A stretch of 64,000 nt of DNA from Micromonospora tarapacensis. GTDB lineage: Bacteria; Actinomycetota; Actinomycetes; Mycobacteriales; Micromonosporaceae. The notes below the pieces were generated by a model that saw nothing but the letters and a program-made list of their open reading frames with translations, was not told the DNA's origin and ran no database searches. The position numbers were made by a program, and so were the translations under genes. Shown here piece by piece: positions 55,760-64,000 of the stretch (positions within the stretch are counted from its first letter, which is position 1; each line of letters opens with the position of its first letter). The DNA lies in the NCBI RefSeq assembly GCF_019697375.1, contig NZ_JAHCDI010000004.1, positions 5,257,324-5,321,323 on the forward strand. The letters run 5' to 3'.

Positions 55760-56893
55760 ATGGCTGCGCGGGGACGGTCATTGCGCGGGATGCGGGGCCT
55801 GGCCACCGTCCCGTCGTACGTCGTGATGCAGCCCACCACCCTCTGCAACCTCGACTGCGCTTACTGCTATCTCCCGTTCCGGGCGGCCGACCGGCGGATG
55901 TCCGTCGCGGTGGCCGAAGCGGTGGCCGCCTCGGTCAACCGCTTGGCGTCCTCGGGGAGGTTCTCCGTGGTCTGGCACGGCGGCGAACCGCTGGCCGCCG
56001 GCCGGGAACAGCTCGCGGCGCTGATGGCGCCGTTCGGGCCGGAGGTGGAGCACCACGTCCAGACCAACGCCACGTTGATCGACGACGGCTGGTGCGAGTT
56101 CTTCGCCACGCACAAGATGCGGGTGAGCGTGAGCGTGGACGGCCCCCGGGCGCGCAACGGCGATCGGGTGACCCGGGCCGGCCGGCCGGCGTACGACCGG
56201 ATCGTCCGTGGGGTGGCGGCGCTGCGCCGGCACGGGCTGCCGTTCTCGGCGCTCGCGGTGGTCAACGACCCGTCGCCGGGCCGGGCCGCGGAGCTGTACG
56301 ACTACTTCCTCGACCTCGGCTGCGAGGTGCTCGGCGTGAACATCGAGGAGACCGAGGGGGTCAACACCCGGGCCAACGCTCACGACCCCGCCGCCGTGAC
56401 CGGGTTCTGGGCCGAGCTGGTCTCGGCCTGGCGGCGTGATCCCCGGATCCACCTGCGGGAGGTCGAGTGGTCGCTGCGGTACACCGCGGCGGTGCTGGAC
56501 GACACGACGGCCGACCTGCTGCCCAGTCGGCTCGACCCGATTCCGACAGTGGCGTACGACGGTTCGGTCGTCGTGCTCTCGCCGGAACTGGCCGGCTTCA
56601 GCGATCCCCGCTACGGCGACTTCTCCAGCGGGAACGTGCTCACCGCCCCGTTGCACACGATCTTGGCTGGTGCCCAGCGGACGGCGTGGGTCGCCGAGTT
56701 CATCGACGGCGTGGAGGCCTGCCGCTCCTCCTGCCCGTATTTCGGTTTCTGTGGCGGGGGGCACGCGGCCAACCGTTACTTCGAGCTGGGGCGTTTTGAC
56801 GGTACGGAGACCGAGCACTGCCGCAACAGCAAGATCCGCTTACTGGAGGGAGTGTTGGAGCATGCCCGAGACCACCAGTCACCGGGAGCCTGA
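55760..56893 (+). CDS. amcB: Radical SAM/SPASM peptide maturase (cyclophane-forming, AmcB type)
   Basis: A 377-residue radical SAM protein from ATG 55760 (AGGAGGG upstream). The cluster motif is CNLDCAYCYL (CxxxCxxC) near residue 31, with GGEPL next. The C-terminal SPASM region CRSSCPYFGFCGGGHAANR...C binds extra Fe-S clusters. Such enzymes link aromatic rings to the beta-carbon of a residue two positions on. Its 3' end overlaps the start of the precursor gene by 32 bases. Matched by memory to the AmcB family; other SPASM cyclophane enzymes are possible. Confidence 0.85.
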   Translation: MAARGRSLRGMRGLATVPSYVVMQPTTLCNLDCAYCYLPFRAADRRMSVAVAEAVAASVNRLASSGRFSVVWHGGEPLAAGREQLAALMAPFGPEVEHHVQTNATLIDDGWCEFFATHKMRVSVSVDGPRARNGDRVTRAGRPAYDRIVRGVAALRRHGLPFSALAVVNDPSPGRAAELYDYFLDLGCEVLGVNIEETEGVNTRANAHDPAAVTGFWAELVSAWRRDPRIHLREVEWSLRYTAAVLDDTTADLLPSRLDPIPTVAYDGSVVVLSPELAGFSDPRYGDFSSGNVLTAPLHTILAGAQRTAWVAEFIDGVEACRSSCPYFGFCGGGHAANRYFELGRFDGTETEHCRNSKIRLLEGVLEHARDHQSPGA

Positions 56894-57098
56894 GACCGTG
56901 CCGGGAGACGAGCCCGACCAGGTCGCCGACCGGGTTCGGGAGGCCGCCGCCGGGCTCACCGCCCTGCTCCACGAGGCCGAGGTCGCGCGTCAGCTACGGG
57001 CGGAGGTGGCGGGTGGCGACGGGGCCAGCGCGGTCTGTGCCTGGAACCACTTCGAGAACATCCCGACGTTCTACAACTGGAACAACCGCCCCCGCTGA
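56862..57098 (+). CDS. amcA: Cyclophane RiPP precursor (AmcA type)
   Basis: A 78-residue peptide. The leader of about 60 residues is helical and acidic (REAAAGLTALLHEAEVARQLRAEVAG); the C-terminal core is AWNHFENIPTFYNWNNRPR. It contains aromatic-x-Asn triplets (FEN, FYN, WNN), the sites where triceptide enzymes form three-residue cyclophanes. Starts inside the maturase gene, with GGAGGG ahead. No protease or exporter follows; the next genes are housekeeping, so processing may use unlinked enzymes. Confidence 0.8.
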   Translation: MPETTSHREPETVPGDEPDQVADRVREAAAGLTALLHEAEVARQLRAEVAGGDGASAVCAWNHFENIPTFYNWNNRPR

Positions 57099-57251
57099 CT
57101 GCTTGGCGCCGAGGGCCCACCATGCCGCCGGAACACCGTCCGGGCGTGGCGGGCCCTCGGCTCGTCGGGTGGCACACACCGTGGCACCGCCACGAGCGGG
57201 CACATACGTGAGCACGCGGGGAGTCACCGCGTGCTCAGATGTGACCGGGGG

Positions 57252-57464
57252 TCAGCGGATCGGACCGACCCAGTTGTCCGGGTCGTCGTCGGAGTGGTCC
57301 TCGTCATCGTCGACGTACTCTTTGTAGTCGTCGTCGAAGTTGCGGTCCGACTTGCCGCTGCCGCCGAGTTCTCGCTGCAAGGCGGCGAGGTCGGTGTTCG
57401 GGGAGTGGTACTTCAGCTCCCGGGCCACCTTTGTCTGCTTGGCCTTAGCACGGCCGCGCCCCAT
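57252..57464 (-). CDS. DUF3073 family protein
   Basis: A 70-residue protein starting MGRGRAKAKQTKVARELKYHS and ending in a highly acidic stretch (DDDEDHSDDDPDNWVGPIR). Conserved in actinobacteria next to purF-purM, as here. Function unknown. ATG 57464; the in-frame opening to 57527 lacks a ribosome site. Confidence 0.9.
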   Translation of the reverse strand: MGRGRAKAKQTKVARELKYHSPNTDLAALQRELGGSGKSDRNFDDDYKEYVDDDEDHSDDDPDNWVGPIR

Positions 57465-57759
57465 GGCTCGACCCCCTCGCACAGAATGCGGGGCAGCCCG
57501 AAGGCGGGCCCCGATGACGTCAGGCATCTCTCGTGGCTCTTACGGTACATGGGGATGCCACCGTTCGGCACCTCGGGTTACCGACGACCGCAGCCGCGCG
57601 TTTCGGTCAACCGGTCGTCACCCATTGTACCCGGTAAGGACCGATGGCGAAAAACGGTCCTGACATAGGGCAAATCTCCACGAACGCGTCGTATCTTCAG
57701 CTTAGCCGGGCCCGGCCGCTGAGGGCGGGACCGACCGGTCCGCCCCCGGCGGCGCGTCT
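57465..57759. other. Intergenic region between DUF3073 and vdh
   Basis: About 295 bases with promoter-like AT content near 57640-57700 and an inverted repeat AGGACCG...CGGTCCT (57637-57661). GC hairpin GGCGGGACC/GGTCCGCC near 57,730 may terminate vdh. No gene seen. Confidence 0.5.
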
Positions 57760-58842
57760 TCAACGCAGGTGGATCGTGCGCAGCCGGCCGATCTCGGCCA
57801 TCCGCCGTTCGGCCAACCGGTCGGCCGCCACGGCCGGCGGCACGCCGTCGGCGTCGGCGAGCCGGAGGATCTCCCGGGTGGTGTCGTAGATCCGGGTGGC
57901 CCGCAGCTTGGCCCGGTCGAAGTCGAAGCCCTCGATCTCGTCCGCGACCTGGATCACACCGCCCGCGTTCACCACGTAGTCCGGCGCGTAGAGGATGCCC
58001 CGGTCGGCGAGTAGCTTCTCGACGCCGGTGTGGGCGAGTTGGTTGTTGGCCGCCCCGGCGACCACCTTCGCCCGCAGCACCGCCACGGTGTCGTCGTCCA
58101 GGGCGCCCCCGAGGGCGCACGGGGCGTACACGTCGATGTCGGCGGCGACCAGTGCGGCCACGTCGTGGACCAGGGTGATCTCGGGATGGGTGGTGCGGGC
58201 CCACTCCACCGCCCGCGGGCTGACGTCGGTGGCGACCACCTCGGCCCCGTCGTCGAGCAGGTGGCCGACGAGGCACCTGCCGACCTTGCCCAGGCCGGCC
58301 ACGCCGACCCGCCGGCCGTGCAGCGTCGGCACGCCCCAGACGTGCTCGGCCGCCGCCCGCATGCCCTGGAACACGCCCCAGGCGGTGAGGATCGAGGAGT
58401 CTCCGGCCCCGCCGTGCTCGACGCTGCGGCCCGTGACGTACCGCGTCTCGCGCGCGATCACGTCCATGTCCGGCACATACGTGCCGACGTCGCAGGCGGT
58501 GTAGTAGCGCCCGCCGAGCGACTCCACGAAGCGGCCGTACGCGCGCAGCAGCGCCTCGCTCTTGACCTGCTCGGGGTCGCCCCAGATGACCGCCTTGCCG
58601 CCGCCCAGGTCCAGGCCGGCGAGGGCGTTCTTGTACGCCATGCCGCGGGAGAGGTCGAGCACGTCGGCGAGGGCGGCCGCCTCGCTGTCGTACGGGTAGA
58701 ACCGGGTGCCGCCGAGCGCGGGGCCCAGCGCGGTGGAGTAGATGCCGATGATCGCCTTCAGGCCGGTCTGCTTGTCCTGGCAGAACACGACCTGCTCGTG
58801 ACCCGTGGACTCCGGGTCGTCGGTGTTGGCGAATACGCCCAT
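57760..58842 (-). CDS. vdh: Valine/leucine dehydrogenase
   Basis: A 360-residue Glu/Leu/Phe/Val dehydrogenase-family enzyme, NAD-dependent deamination of branched-chain amino acids. The active-site Lys segment is [19 protein letters not shown] and the dinucleotide motif VAGLGKVG. Size and neighbourhood match Streptomyces Vdh, which is also near bldC. ATG 58842 chosen for the family start [21 protein letters not shown]; longer openings are rejected. Confidence 0.93.
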   Translation of the reverse strand: MGVFANTDDPESTGHEQVVFCQDKQTGLKAIIGIYSTALGPALGGTRFYPYDSEAAALADVLDLSRGMAYKNALAGLDLGGGKAVIWGDPEQVKSEALLRAYGRFVESLGGRYYTACDVGTYVPDMDVIARETRYVTGRSVEHGGAGDSSILTAWGVFQGMRAAAEHVWGVPTLHGRRVGVAGLGKVGRCLVGHLLDDGAEVVATDVSPRAVEWARTTHPEITLVHDVAALVAADIDVYAPCALGGALDDDTVAVLRAKVVAGAANNQLAHTGVEKLLADRGILYAPDYVVNAGGVIQVADEIEGFDFDRAKLRATRIYDTTREILRLADADGVPPAVAADRLAERRMAEIGRLRTIHLR

Positions 58843-59101
58843 GACTGGCTCCTGTGTCGGCGGGCGTCCTTGTGGGACGCGGACCTGGTCAACACCGGCG
58901 GGATGCTGCCGGTGCTGCGAGCCTAGTATCGGCGTGCGTCGCGCCGCCCTCCCCGGCGGCGCCGTCCCGCCCTCCGGGCAGCCGGCGGCACCGCGACCAG
59001 GAGTCGGCACCGCGCAGCGAGCCGTCCGGTGCGCCCCGCCCCGCTGTCCCGGGGATGACGCCGAGCAACGCTCGGCTTGCGGTTCATGGGAGGATCGCGC
59101 C

Positions 59102-59941
59102 GTGCCGTCGCTCTTCGCTTCATACCTGCGCGTGTACGAGCCGCTGACCGCATTCGACCGGGATCGCCAGTCGTACTGGCGGCGCTACGTCGAGCAGGGG
59201 CGGGCGGTGGCGCCGGTGGAGGGGCCCGGCCGGCAGCGGACCGCGGTGATCGAGGCGCTCGGCGCCGGTTGGACCCGGCTGCCCGATCTGCCGGACGAGG
59301 CGTACGTGCTGGAGACCGACGAGACCCTGCTGGTGTGCCCGTGGAACCTGCGCATCCGGGTGGCCGAGGCGGCGTTGAGCGCGCGGGACGGGGTGCCCCC
59401 GGTGCTGGCCGACGCGTTCGTCCCGCCGGTGCTGGCCGGGCAGGCCAAGGCGGTGGTGGAGGACTGGCGCAGCGGGGCCCGGGTGCTGGAGCACGGCGTG
59501 CCCCGGGTGCACGAGCAGATAGCGACCTGGGGCGTGCCACTGCGCTGGTTCGTGCTCTTCGAGGCGCAGGAGCGCAACCACGTGAGCGCACCCGGGCGCC
59601 GCTCGCTGCGCTTCCGGACGGAGATCTCCAAGGCCCGCCGCCGCTCGTCCCGGGCCCTCGCGGTGTTGCGCAAGTCGGTCGGCGACGCGCCGATCACCGA
59701 GGCGGTCGAGGAAGCCGCCCGCTGGCTGGAGGAGTTCCACCCCCGTTCGGTGGTCGAACTGGACTACGGCGGGCTGGTCGACCTGCTCTCCGACGAGACG
59801 CTGGCCCAGGACGACTCGCCCGAACTGGTTGCGGCGGGACTTGCCGGGCTGTCCCGGGGCGAGGCGGAGGAGGCTTCGGCGGCGTACGACAAGCTCGTCG
59901 CCCGCTGGCGCGCGGTGCAACTTTTGGAGCGCTGCAACTAG
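59102..59941 (+). CDS. Conserved actinobacterial hypothetical protein
   Basis: A 279-residue protein from GTG 59102: [36 protein letters not shown]... It is hydrophilic, mixed alpha/beta, with no recognised domain; the middle ([34 protein letters not shown]) is strongly basic and could bind nucleic acid. Present between vdh and bldC, an order I recall from Streptomyces. Function unknown. Confidence 0.75.
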   Translation: MPSLFASYLRVYEPLTAFDRDRQSYWRRYVEQGRAVAPVEGPGRQRTAVIEALGAGWTRLPDLPDEAYVLETDETLLVCPWNLRIRVAEAALSARDGVPPVLADAFVPPVLAGQAKAVVEDWRSGARVLEHGVPRVHEQIATWGVPLRWFVLFEAQERNHVSAPGRRSLRFRTEISKARRRSSRALAVLRKSVGDAPITEAVEEAARWLEEFHPRSVVELDYGGLVDLLSDETLAQDDSPELVAAGLAGLSRGEAEEASAAYDKLVARWRAVQLLERCN

Positions 59942-59942
59942 T

Positions 59943-59963
59943 CCGAAATTGTCCTAATTTCGG
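59943..59963. terminator. AT-containing hairpin after the hypothetical gene
   Basis: CCGAAATT-GTCCT-AATTTCGG, perfect 8-bp stem beginning just after the stop at 59941. Confidence 0.65.
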
Positions 59964-60193
59964 GACGTAACATGAGGCAGCTTCGTAGTTGACGCATCAC
60001 GAACCGTGATCATGAGTCCGAATAAGGCGGTTTCTGGGGTATAAAAGTAGTATAAATCGGGCATGGTTCATCCGTCCGTCTAGGGACGTCCGGCCGTTCG
60101 GCCCATGTCGGACATCGGGGACTAGCCGGACCATGGGAGACGCGTCGGCCGGCGGGACCCCGGCCGATGTCTATACATGTGGAGGAGTGACCG
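59964..60193 (+). promoter_or_regulatory. bldC upstream region
   Basis: 230 bases without a gene. An unusually AT-rich stretch GGTATAAAAGTAGTATAAATC (first 20 bases from about 60039) with a repeated TATAAA may be promoter or BldC-type direct-repeat binding site; then GTGGAGGAG leads to the bldC ATG. Confidence 0.5.
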
Positions 60194-60403
60194 ATGGCAT
60201 CGCGAACGCACGAACCAGAGCCGCTACTCACACCGGCCGAGGTGGCGTCGATGTTCCGTGTCGACCCGAAGACGGTGACCCGCTGGGCCAAGGCTGGCAA
60301 GCTGAGCGCCATCCGGACCCTCGGCGGCCACCGCCGGTACCGCGAGTCTGAGGTCAGGGCGTTGCTGCAGGGGCAGATCCCGCAGCAACGCCAGGGGGAC
60401 TGA
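60194..60403 (+). CDS. bldC: Developmental regulator BldC
   Basis: A 69-residue MerR-type winged-helix protein with only the DNA-binding domain: LLTPAEVASMFRVDPKTVTRWAKAGKLSAIRTLGGHRRYRESEVRALL. BldC represses sporulation genes during growth and binds direct repeats head to tail. Length matches Streptomyces BldC. Strong GGAGGAG ribosome site. Presence supports a sporulating actinomycete. Confidence 0.97.
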   Translation: MASRTHEPEPLLTPAEVASMFRVDPKTVTRWAKAGKLSAIRTLGGHRRYRESEVRALLQGQIPQQRQGD

Positions 60404-60497
60404 CCGGCCGGCTGGCAGATAGCAGAATTTCACGAGGGGCGGCGGACAGGTTCCGCCGCCCCTCGTCATGCCCGGGCGAGCGGCGACCCGGCCGGGT

Positions 60498-60878
60498 TCA
60501 GTCGGTCAACTCGACCCGGATCCCCACCGTGCCGCCCTCGCCCCGGCGCAGCCGGCTACCGAGCAGGGTCAGTCGGCCGATCACCCGGTACTTCTGCTTG
60601 ATCAGGCCACGGATGCGGCCGGTCGCCGGCGGGTCGTAGAGGCTCGCGCGGGCGGGCACCGCCTCGCCGTGCGGCCGGCCGCGTACGTCACACGGGGCCA
60701 CCGTGACGTCCCCGCTGCGGCGGATCCGCTTCACCTTGCCGGCGTCGGCCGCCGACCAGACGGCCAGGGCATCGCCGTCGCGGACCGCCCACACCGGGGT
60801 CGGCACCGCGCGGCCGTCCTTGCGGAAGGTGGTCAGGAGGATGTATTTCTCCGCCGAGAGGCGGTCCAACGTGGTCAC
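60498..60878 (-). CDS. PPOX-class (F420/flavin) oxidoreductase
   Basis: A 126-residue split-barrel protein from GTG 60878: VTTLDRLSAEKYILLTTFRKDGRAVPTPVWAVRDGDALAVWSAADAGKVKRIR... The pattern is that of pyridoxamine-phosphate-oxidase-like, often F420-dependent enzymes of actinobacteria. Substrate unknown. Divergent from the methyltransferase gene. Confidence 0.85.
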   Translation of the reverse strand: MTTLDRLSAEKYILLTTFRKDGRAVPTPVWAVRDGDALAVWSAADAGKVKRIRRSGDVTVAPCDVRGRPHGEAVPARASLYDPPATGRIRGLIKQKYRVIGRLTLLGSRLRRGEGGTVGIRVELTD

Positions 60879-60932
60879 GCCGCCAGGATACGGGCGCTGC
60901 GGCTGCCTGAGCAGCCCGATAGCGTTAAGCAC

Positions 60933-61712
60933 GTGACGGGGGAACCACGAATCGGTGACGTCTTCGGGGAACTGCTGCGCGACGCGCTGGCCGTGGCGAC
61001 CGGGGTCGGCCCGCGGCCCCTGGCCGGTGGGCGCCTGCCCCGCCCGGTAATCGAGATCATCGAGCGGGACGACGGGCTGGTCAACGGCGCGCCGGCCGCG
61101 CACTACCTCGACGGGCCGCAGGACTGGCAACCCCACGACCACCGGGCGGTGGACCGGGTGCGCGGCGCGACGCTGGATGTCGGCGTCGGTGCCGGACGGA
61201 TCGCGTTGCTGCTCCAAGAGCGCGGCGTACCCGTCACCGGGCTGGACGTCTCCCCCGGCGCATTGCAGGTCTGCCGCCGCCGGGGCGTGCGTGACCTCGT
61301 GCAGGCCACGGTCGACGAGCACGCCGCGAGCGGGCGGCGCTACGACACGTTCCTGTTGCTCGGCAACAACCTCGGGCTGATCGAGGGCCGGGAGCGGGCA
61401 CCCGCCTTCCTCGCGGCGCTGGCCGCGATGGCCCGCCCCGGGGCCCAGCTGATCGCCCATGGCACCGATCCGTACGGCACCCGTGACCCCGTACACACCG
61501 GCTATCACGAGCACAACCGCCGCCGGGGCCGCCTCGGCGGGCAGTTGCGGCTGCGGCTGCGCTACCGCGAGCTGGCCACACCCTGGTTCGACTACCTGGT
61601 CTGCTCGCCGGCCGAGCTGGCCGAGCTGGTCAGCGGCTCCGCCTGGCGACTGACCGACGTGGACGAGCACGACGCGCCGTACTATCTCGCCACTCTGCGA
61701 CTGGCCGGCTGA
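60933..61712 (+). CDS. Class I SAM-dependent methyltransferase
   Basis: A 259-residue protein from GTG 60933. SAM motif I is ATLDVGVGAGRIAL, followed by VTGLDVSPGALQVCRRRG (acidic ribose-binding Asp) and FLLLGNNLGLIE (motif IV). An N-terminal helical part (~70 residues) covers substrate binding. Substrate unknown; no biosynthetic cluster is adjacent. Longer openings start antisense to the PPOX gene. Confidence 0.85.
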   Translation: MTGEPRIGDVFGELLRDALAVATGVGPRPLAGGRLPRPVIEIIERDDGLVNGAPAAHYLDGPQDWQPHDHRAVDRVRGATLDVGVGAGRIALLLQERGVPVTGLDVSPGALQVCRRRGVRDLVQATVDEHAASGRRYDTFLLLGNNLGLIEGRERAPAFLAALAAMARPGAQLIAHGTDPYGTRDPVHTGYHEHNRRRGRLGGQLRLRLRYRELATPWFDYLVCSPAELAELVSGSAWRLTDVDEHDAPYYLATLRLAG

Positions 61713-61726
61713 GCCGGCGGCGGGCG

Positions 61727-61778
61727 TCAAGAGGGCCCCCTGCTCGGCCGGCGGCGTCGACAAGGGGCCCCACCTTGA
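61727..61778. repeat. Convergent-end hairpin, GGGCCCC element
   Basis: TCAAG-AGGGCCCC and GGGGCCCC-ACCTTGA form an imperfect hairpin between two convergent genes. It shares the AGGGCCCCCTG core with 25381-25437. Confidence 0.65.
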
Positions 61779-61781
61779 ATC

Positions 61782-62078
61782 TCAGACCTGGACGGTCGGG
61801 GGAAGCTGCTCCGGAGGGAGTCCGCCGTCACCGTCGACGACCTCGTCGGGCTGACCGTCCTCGTCGATGTCGACCATCGTGACGTCCACCTTGCCGTCCC
61901 CGTCGGTGTCGAACTGGAACAGGTCGGCCTTCCCGTCACCGTCGGTGTCGACCACCCACACATCGGTGCGGCCGTCGTTGTTGGTGTCGGCGCGCAGCAG
62001 CTCGACGCGCGCGTCGCCGCGCGTCTCCACCGTCTCCTCGGCGCCCGCGCCGTCCACGGTCTCCGGTGCCTGGCTCAT
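61782..62078 (-). CDS. Small acidic protein with calcium-binding-like DxDxDG repeats
   Basis: A 98-residue protein from ATG 62078 (GGAAGGA upstream). The middle has about four tandem units of the type DTDGDGKADLFQF (also NNDGRTDVWVV, DEDGQPDEV), like thrombospondin type-3 or dockerin/EF loops that bind calcium. There is no signal peptide, so unlike most such proteins it should stay in the cytoplasm. Function unknown. Confidence 0.75.
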   Translation of the reverse strand: MSQAPETVDGAGAEETVETRGDARVELLRADTNNDGRTDVWVVDTDGDGKADLFQFDTDGDGKVDVTMVDIDEDGQPDEVVDGDGGLPPEQLPPTVQV

Positions 62079-62271
62079 CTGCTCGTCCTTCCCTCGGTTG
62101 TCGGCGATCTGTACCCGATCCGGCCCGCCCCCACGCATCGGCGCGGGGTCGGCGCTGCATAGGGTCGCAGCATGACTGAGCGGAGCGTACGGGCTGGCTC
62201 CGGCGTGGCGGCGATCCCGCGCGCCGGCGGCGTCAGCGAGCGGTCGATGGTCACTGTGCGGTGGTGTCGCG

Positions 62272-63227
62272 ATGACTGAACGGTTCGTGGTGGTGGGGGC
62301 CGGCACGATGGGCCTGGGCATCGCGTACGTGGCCGCCGGCAGCGGTCACGCGGTGGAGTTGGTCGAGGTGGATCGGGAGCGCGGCAGCGCGGCAGTGCGC
62401 CGGCTCGCCCAGCTCTGGGAGGGTGCCGTGCAGCGCGGCCGGCTCACCGCCGAGCAGGCCACGGCCAGCCGGGAGCGGGTCGTCCTGCGGTCGGGGCTCG
62501 CCGAGGTGGGCCAGGGGCCGGAGGTGATCGTGGAGGCGGTACCGGAACGGCTGGACCTCAAACGCACCGTACTGGCCGAGGCGGAGGCGCTGCGCCCCGA
62601 GTTGCTGGGCAGCAACACCTCCAGCATCCCGATCGCCGGCCTCGCCGAGGGGTTGTCACGACCGGAGCGGTTCTGCGGGCTGCACTTCTTCAACCCGGTC
62701 TGGGCGATGGCGCTGCTGGAGATCGTGATCGGGCCGGCCACCGCACCGGAGACCACGGACGCGGCGGTCGCGCTCGCCGGCCGGCTGGGCAAGGATCCCG
62801 TCCTGGTCCGCGACATGCCGGGCTTCGCCACCTCGCGGCTCGGCGTGACGCTCGGGCTGGAGGCGATCCGGATGGTGGCCGACGGGGTGGCCAGCCCCGC
62901 CGACATCGACAAGGCGATGACGCTCGGTTACCGACACCCCGTCGGGCCGCTGGAGCTGACCGATCTGGTGGGTCTGGACGTGCGCCTCGACATCGCCCGC
63001 ACCCTGCGGGCCGCCTACGGGGACCGGTTCGCCCCGCCGCCACTGCTGGTGGATCTGGTCGCGGCGGGACGGCTGGGCAAGAAGTCCGGGCAGGGCTTCT
63101 ACCGGTGGGTCGACGGCGTCCGGTCCGGCGGCACGGAGCCGTTCGAGGTGCCCGGCCGCACCCGGGCAGCCCGACGCCCGGCGGCGGGTCGGGTGGCGCC
63201 GGGTCGGCAGTGGGAGCGGCCCGGTGA
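62272..63227 (+). CDS. 3-hydroxyacyl-CoA dehydrogenase, C-terminus uncertain
   Basis: The N-terminal ~290 residues are a complete NAD-dependent HCDH: VVVGAGTMGLGIAYVAAGSG, CGLHFFNPV, PGFATSRLG, KKSGQGFYRW. The frame then runs on, out of phase, through the next gene to 63966, which I reject as one protein. In another frame a Pro/Gly-rich tail (HPGSPTPGGGSGGAG) ends at TGA 63225-63227, overlapping the next GTG by four bases (GTGA), so a one-base shift between about 63,130 and 63,180 is likely. Oxidises 3-hydroxyacyl-CoA in beta-oxidation. Confidence 0.75.
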
Positions 63228-63966
63228 GTGGGGGGCTGCGCGTCGAGGAGCAGCCGGACCGGCTGGTGGTCACGCTGGACCGGCCCGAGAAGCGCAATGC
63301 CATCGACGCCGATCTGATCGCCGCGCTGCACGAGGTCTGCGCCGAGTTGGAGGCACGCCCCCGGATGCTGTTGCTGACCGGCGGCACGGAGGGGATCTTC
63401 GCCGGTGGTGCCGACATCGCCCAGCTTCGCGAGCGGGGACGACTGGACGCACTGGCCGCGATCAACTCGGCCGCCTTCGCCCGGGTCCGGGCGTTGCCGA
63501 TGCCGACCGTGGCGGCCGTCGACGGCCCGGCGCTGGGCGGCGGCGCCGAGTTGGCGTACGCCTGCGATCTTCGGGTCTGCACCGAGCGGGCGGTCTTCGG
63601 CCAGCCGGAGGTACGGCTCGGCATCCTGGCCGGCGCCGGCGCGACCCACCGGCTGCCGGCGCTGGTCGGGAGGCCCGGGCCAAGGAGCTGTTGTTCACCG
63701 GGCGACGGGTGGACGCCGCGGAGGCGCTGCGGGTCGGGCTGGTCAACCGCGTGGTCCCGACCCCGGACGAGCTACTGCCCGCAGCCCACGGACTGATCGA
63801 CGAGATGACCAAGGGGTCGGCGTTGGCGCTGCGGCTGACCAAGCTCGCCGTCGACGCCCCGGCCGCCGCGCACCCGCACCTGGACCTGGTCAGCCAGGCG
63901 GTGCTCTTCACCGACGAGGAGAAACATCGCCGGATGACGGAGTTCCTCCAGCGGCGCGGGCGCTGA
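63224..63966 (+). pseudogene. Enoyl-CoA hydratase, one-base frameshift
   Basis: From GTG 63224, MSGGLRVEEQPDRLVVTLDRPEKRNAIDADL... contains the oxyanion-hole GGADIAQL and GPALGGGAELAYACDLR and the FGQPEVRLGILAGAGATHRLPALVG segment. There the frame breaks: one G is missing in the run at 63668-63670, after which EARAKELLFTGRRVDAAEALRVGLVNRVV continues in another frame to TGA 63966. Repaired, it is a normal ~248-residue crotonase. Given similar G-run errors elsewhere it may be intact in the organism. Coupled to the HCDH gene. Confidence 0.75.
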
Positions 63967-64000
63967 CCGGGCCGGAAGACGGCGACGGCCGCACCGGATT

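Noticed and set aside
62272..63966. HCDH-crotonase fusion of 564 residues in one frame
   Set aside because: The middle ~170 residues are an out-of-frame reading of the crotonase; two genes with shifts fit better.

Overview
This is a very GC-rich chromosomal window from an actinobacterium, most probably Micromonosporaceae (Micromonospora or a close relative). The evidence is the high-GC codon usage with many GTG starts, an HspR-type HAIR operator in front of clpB, a BldC developmental regulator next to a valine dehydrogenase, DUF3073/DUF3151/DUF4178 proteins, and dispersed palindromic repeats that I associate with Micromonospora genomes. No rRNA, tRNA, CRISPR array or transposase gene was seen.

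Layout. 1-8 kb: a cation/proton antiporter regulatory subunit (cut by the window edge), clpB, membrane proteins, an SDR oxidoreductase, a pyrE-like phosphoribosyltransferase and an ArsR regulator. 8-13 kb: a DUF368 lipid-carrier transporter family protein and the two-gene hen1-pnkp RNA-repair operon. 13-21 kb: a truncated LPXTG surface protein, a holin-family protein, fba, a LOG-family protein, DUF3151, a MinD/ParA-like ATPase and a diacylglycerol-kinase-like protein. 21-25 kb: purA and purD on either side of an AbiEi/DUF559-like gene that is itself bracketed by two near-identical palindromic repeats. 25-42 kb is accessory: an ATPase fragment, a serine hydrolase, an ECF sigma factor with a membrane partner, acyl-CoA dehydrogenase, SCP2, TetR, DedA, a four-gene Nudix/WYD-like regulator - J-domain pseudokinase - vWA - PurA-like operon, a htdX/fabG4/fadA2-like fatty-acid locus, and a small peptide + PqqD-M50 protease locus with a Crp-family regulator. 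42-55 kb: purB, purSQL, a ComB-family protein, a large membrane protein with a Gly-Tyr-rich repeat tail, an SCP-family protein, purF and purM. 55-64 kb: a radical-SAM/cyclophane RiPP pair (amcB-amcA type), DUF3073, vdh, bldC, and beta-oxidation genes at the right edge.

Functionally, the backbone is late purine synthesis: purF, purD, purS/Q/L, purM, purB and purA are all here, purSQL and purF-purM as transcription units. Purine blocks are separated by accessory cargo, and no purC was found. Two RiPP-like loci, an RNA-repair system and a putative NAD/ADP-ribose-linked regulatory operon are the most interesting cargo.

Caution: at least five reading frames are broken by one-base changes, mostly at runs of G (about 25,065; 32,195; 32,224; 48,728; 63,668). 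Some of these genes are probably intact in the organism and damaged only by sequencing errors, so the calls 'pseudogene' for them are provisional.
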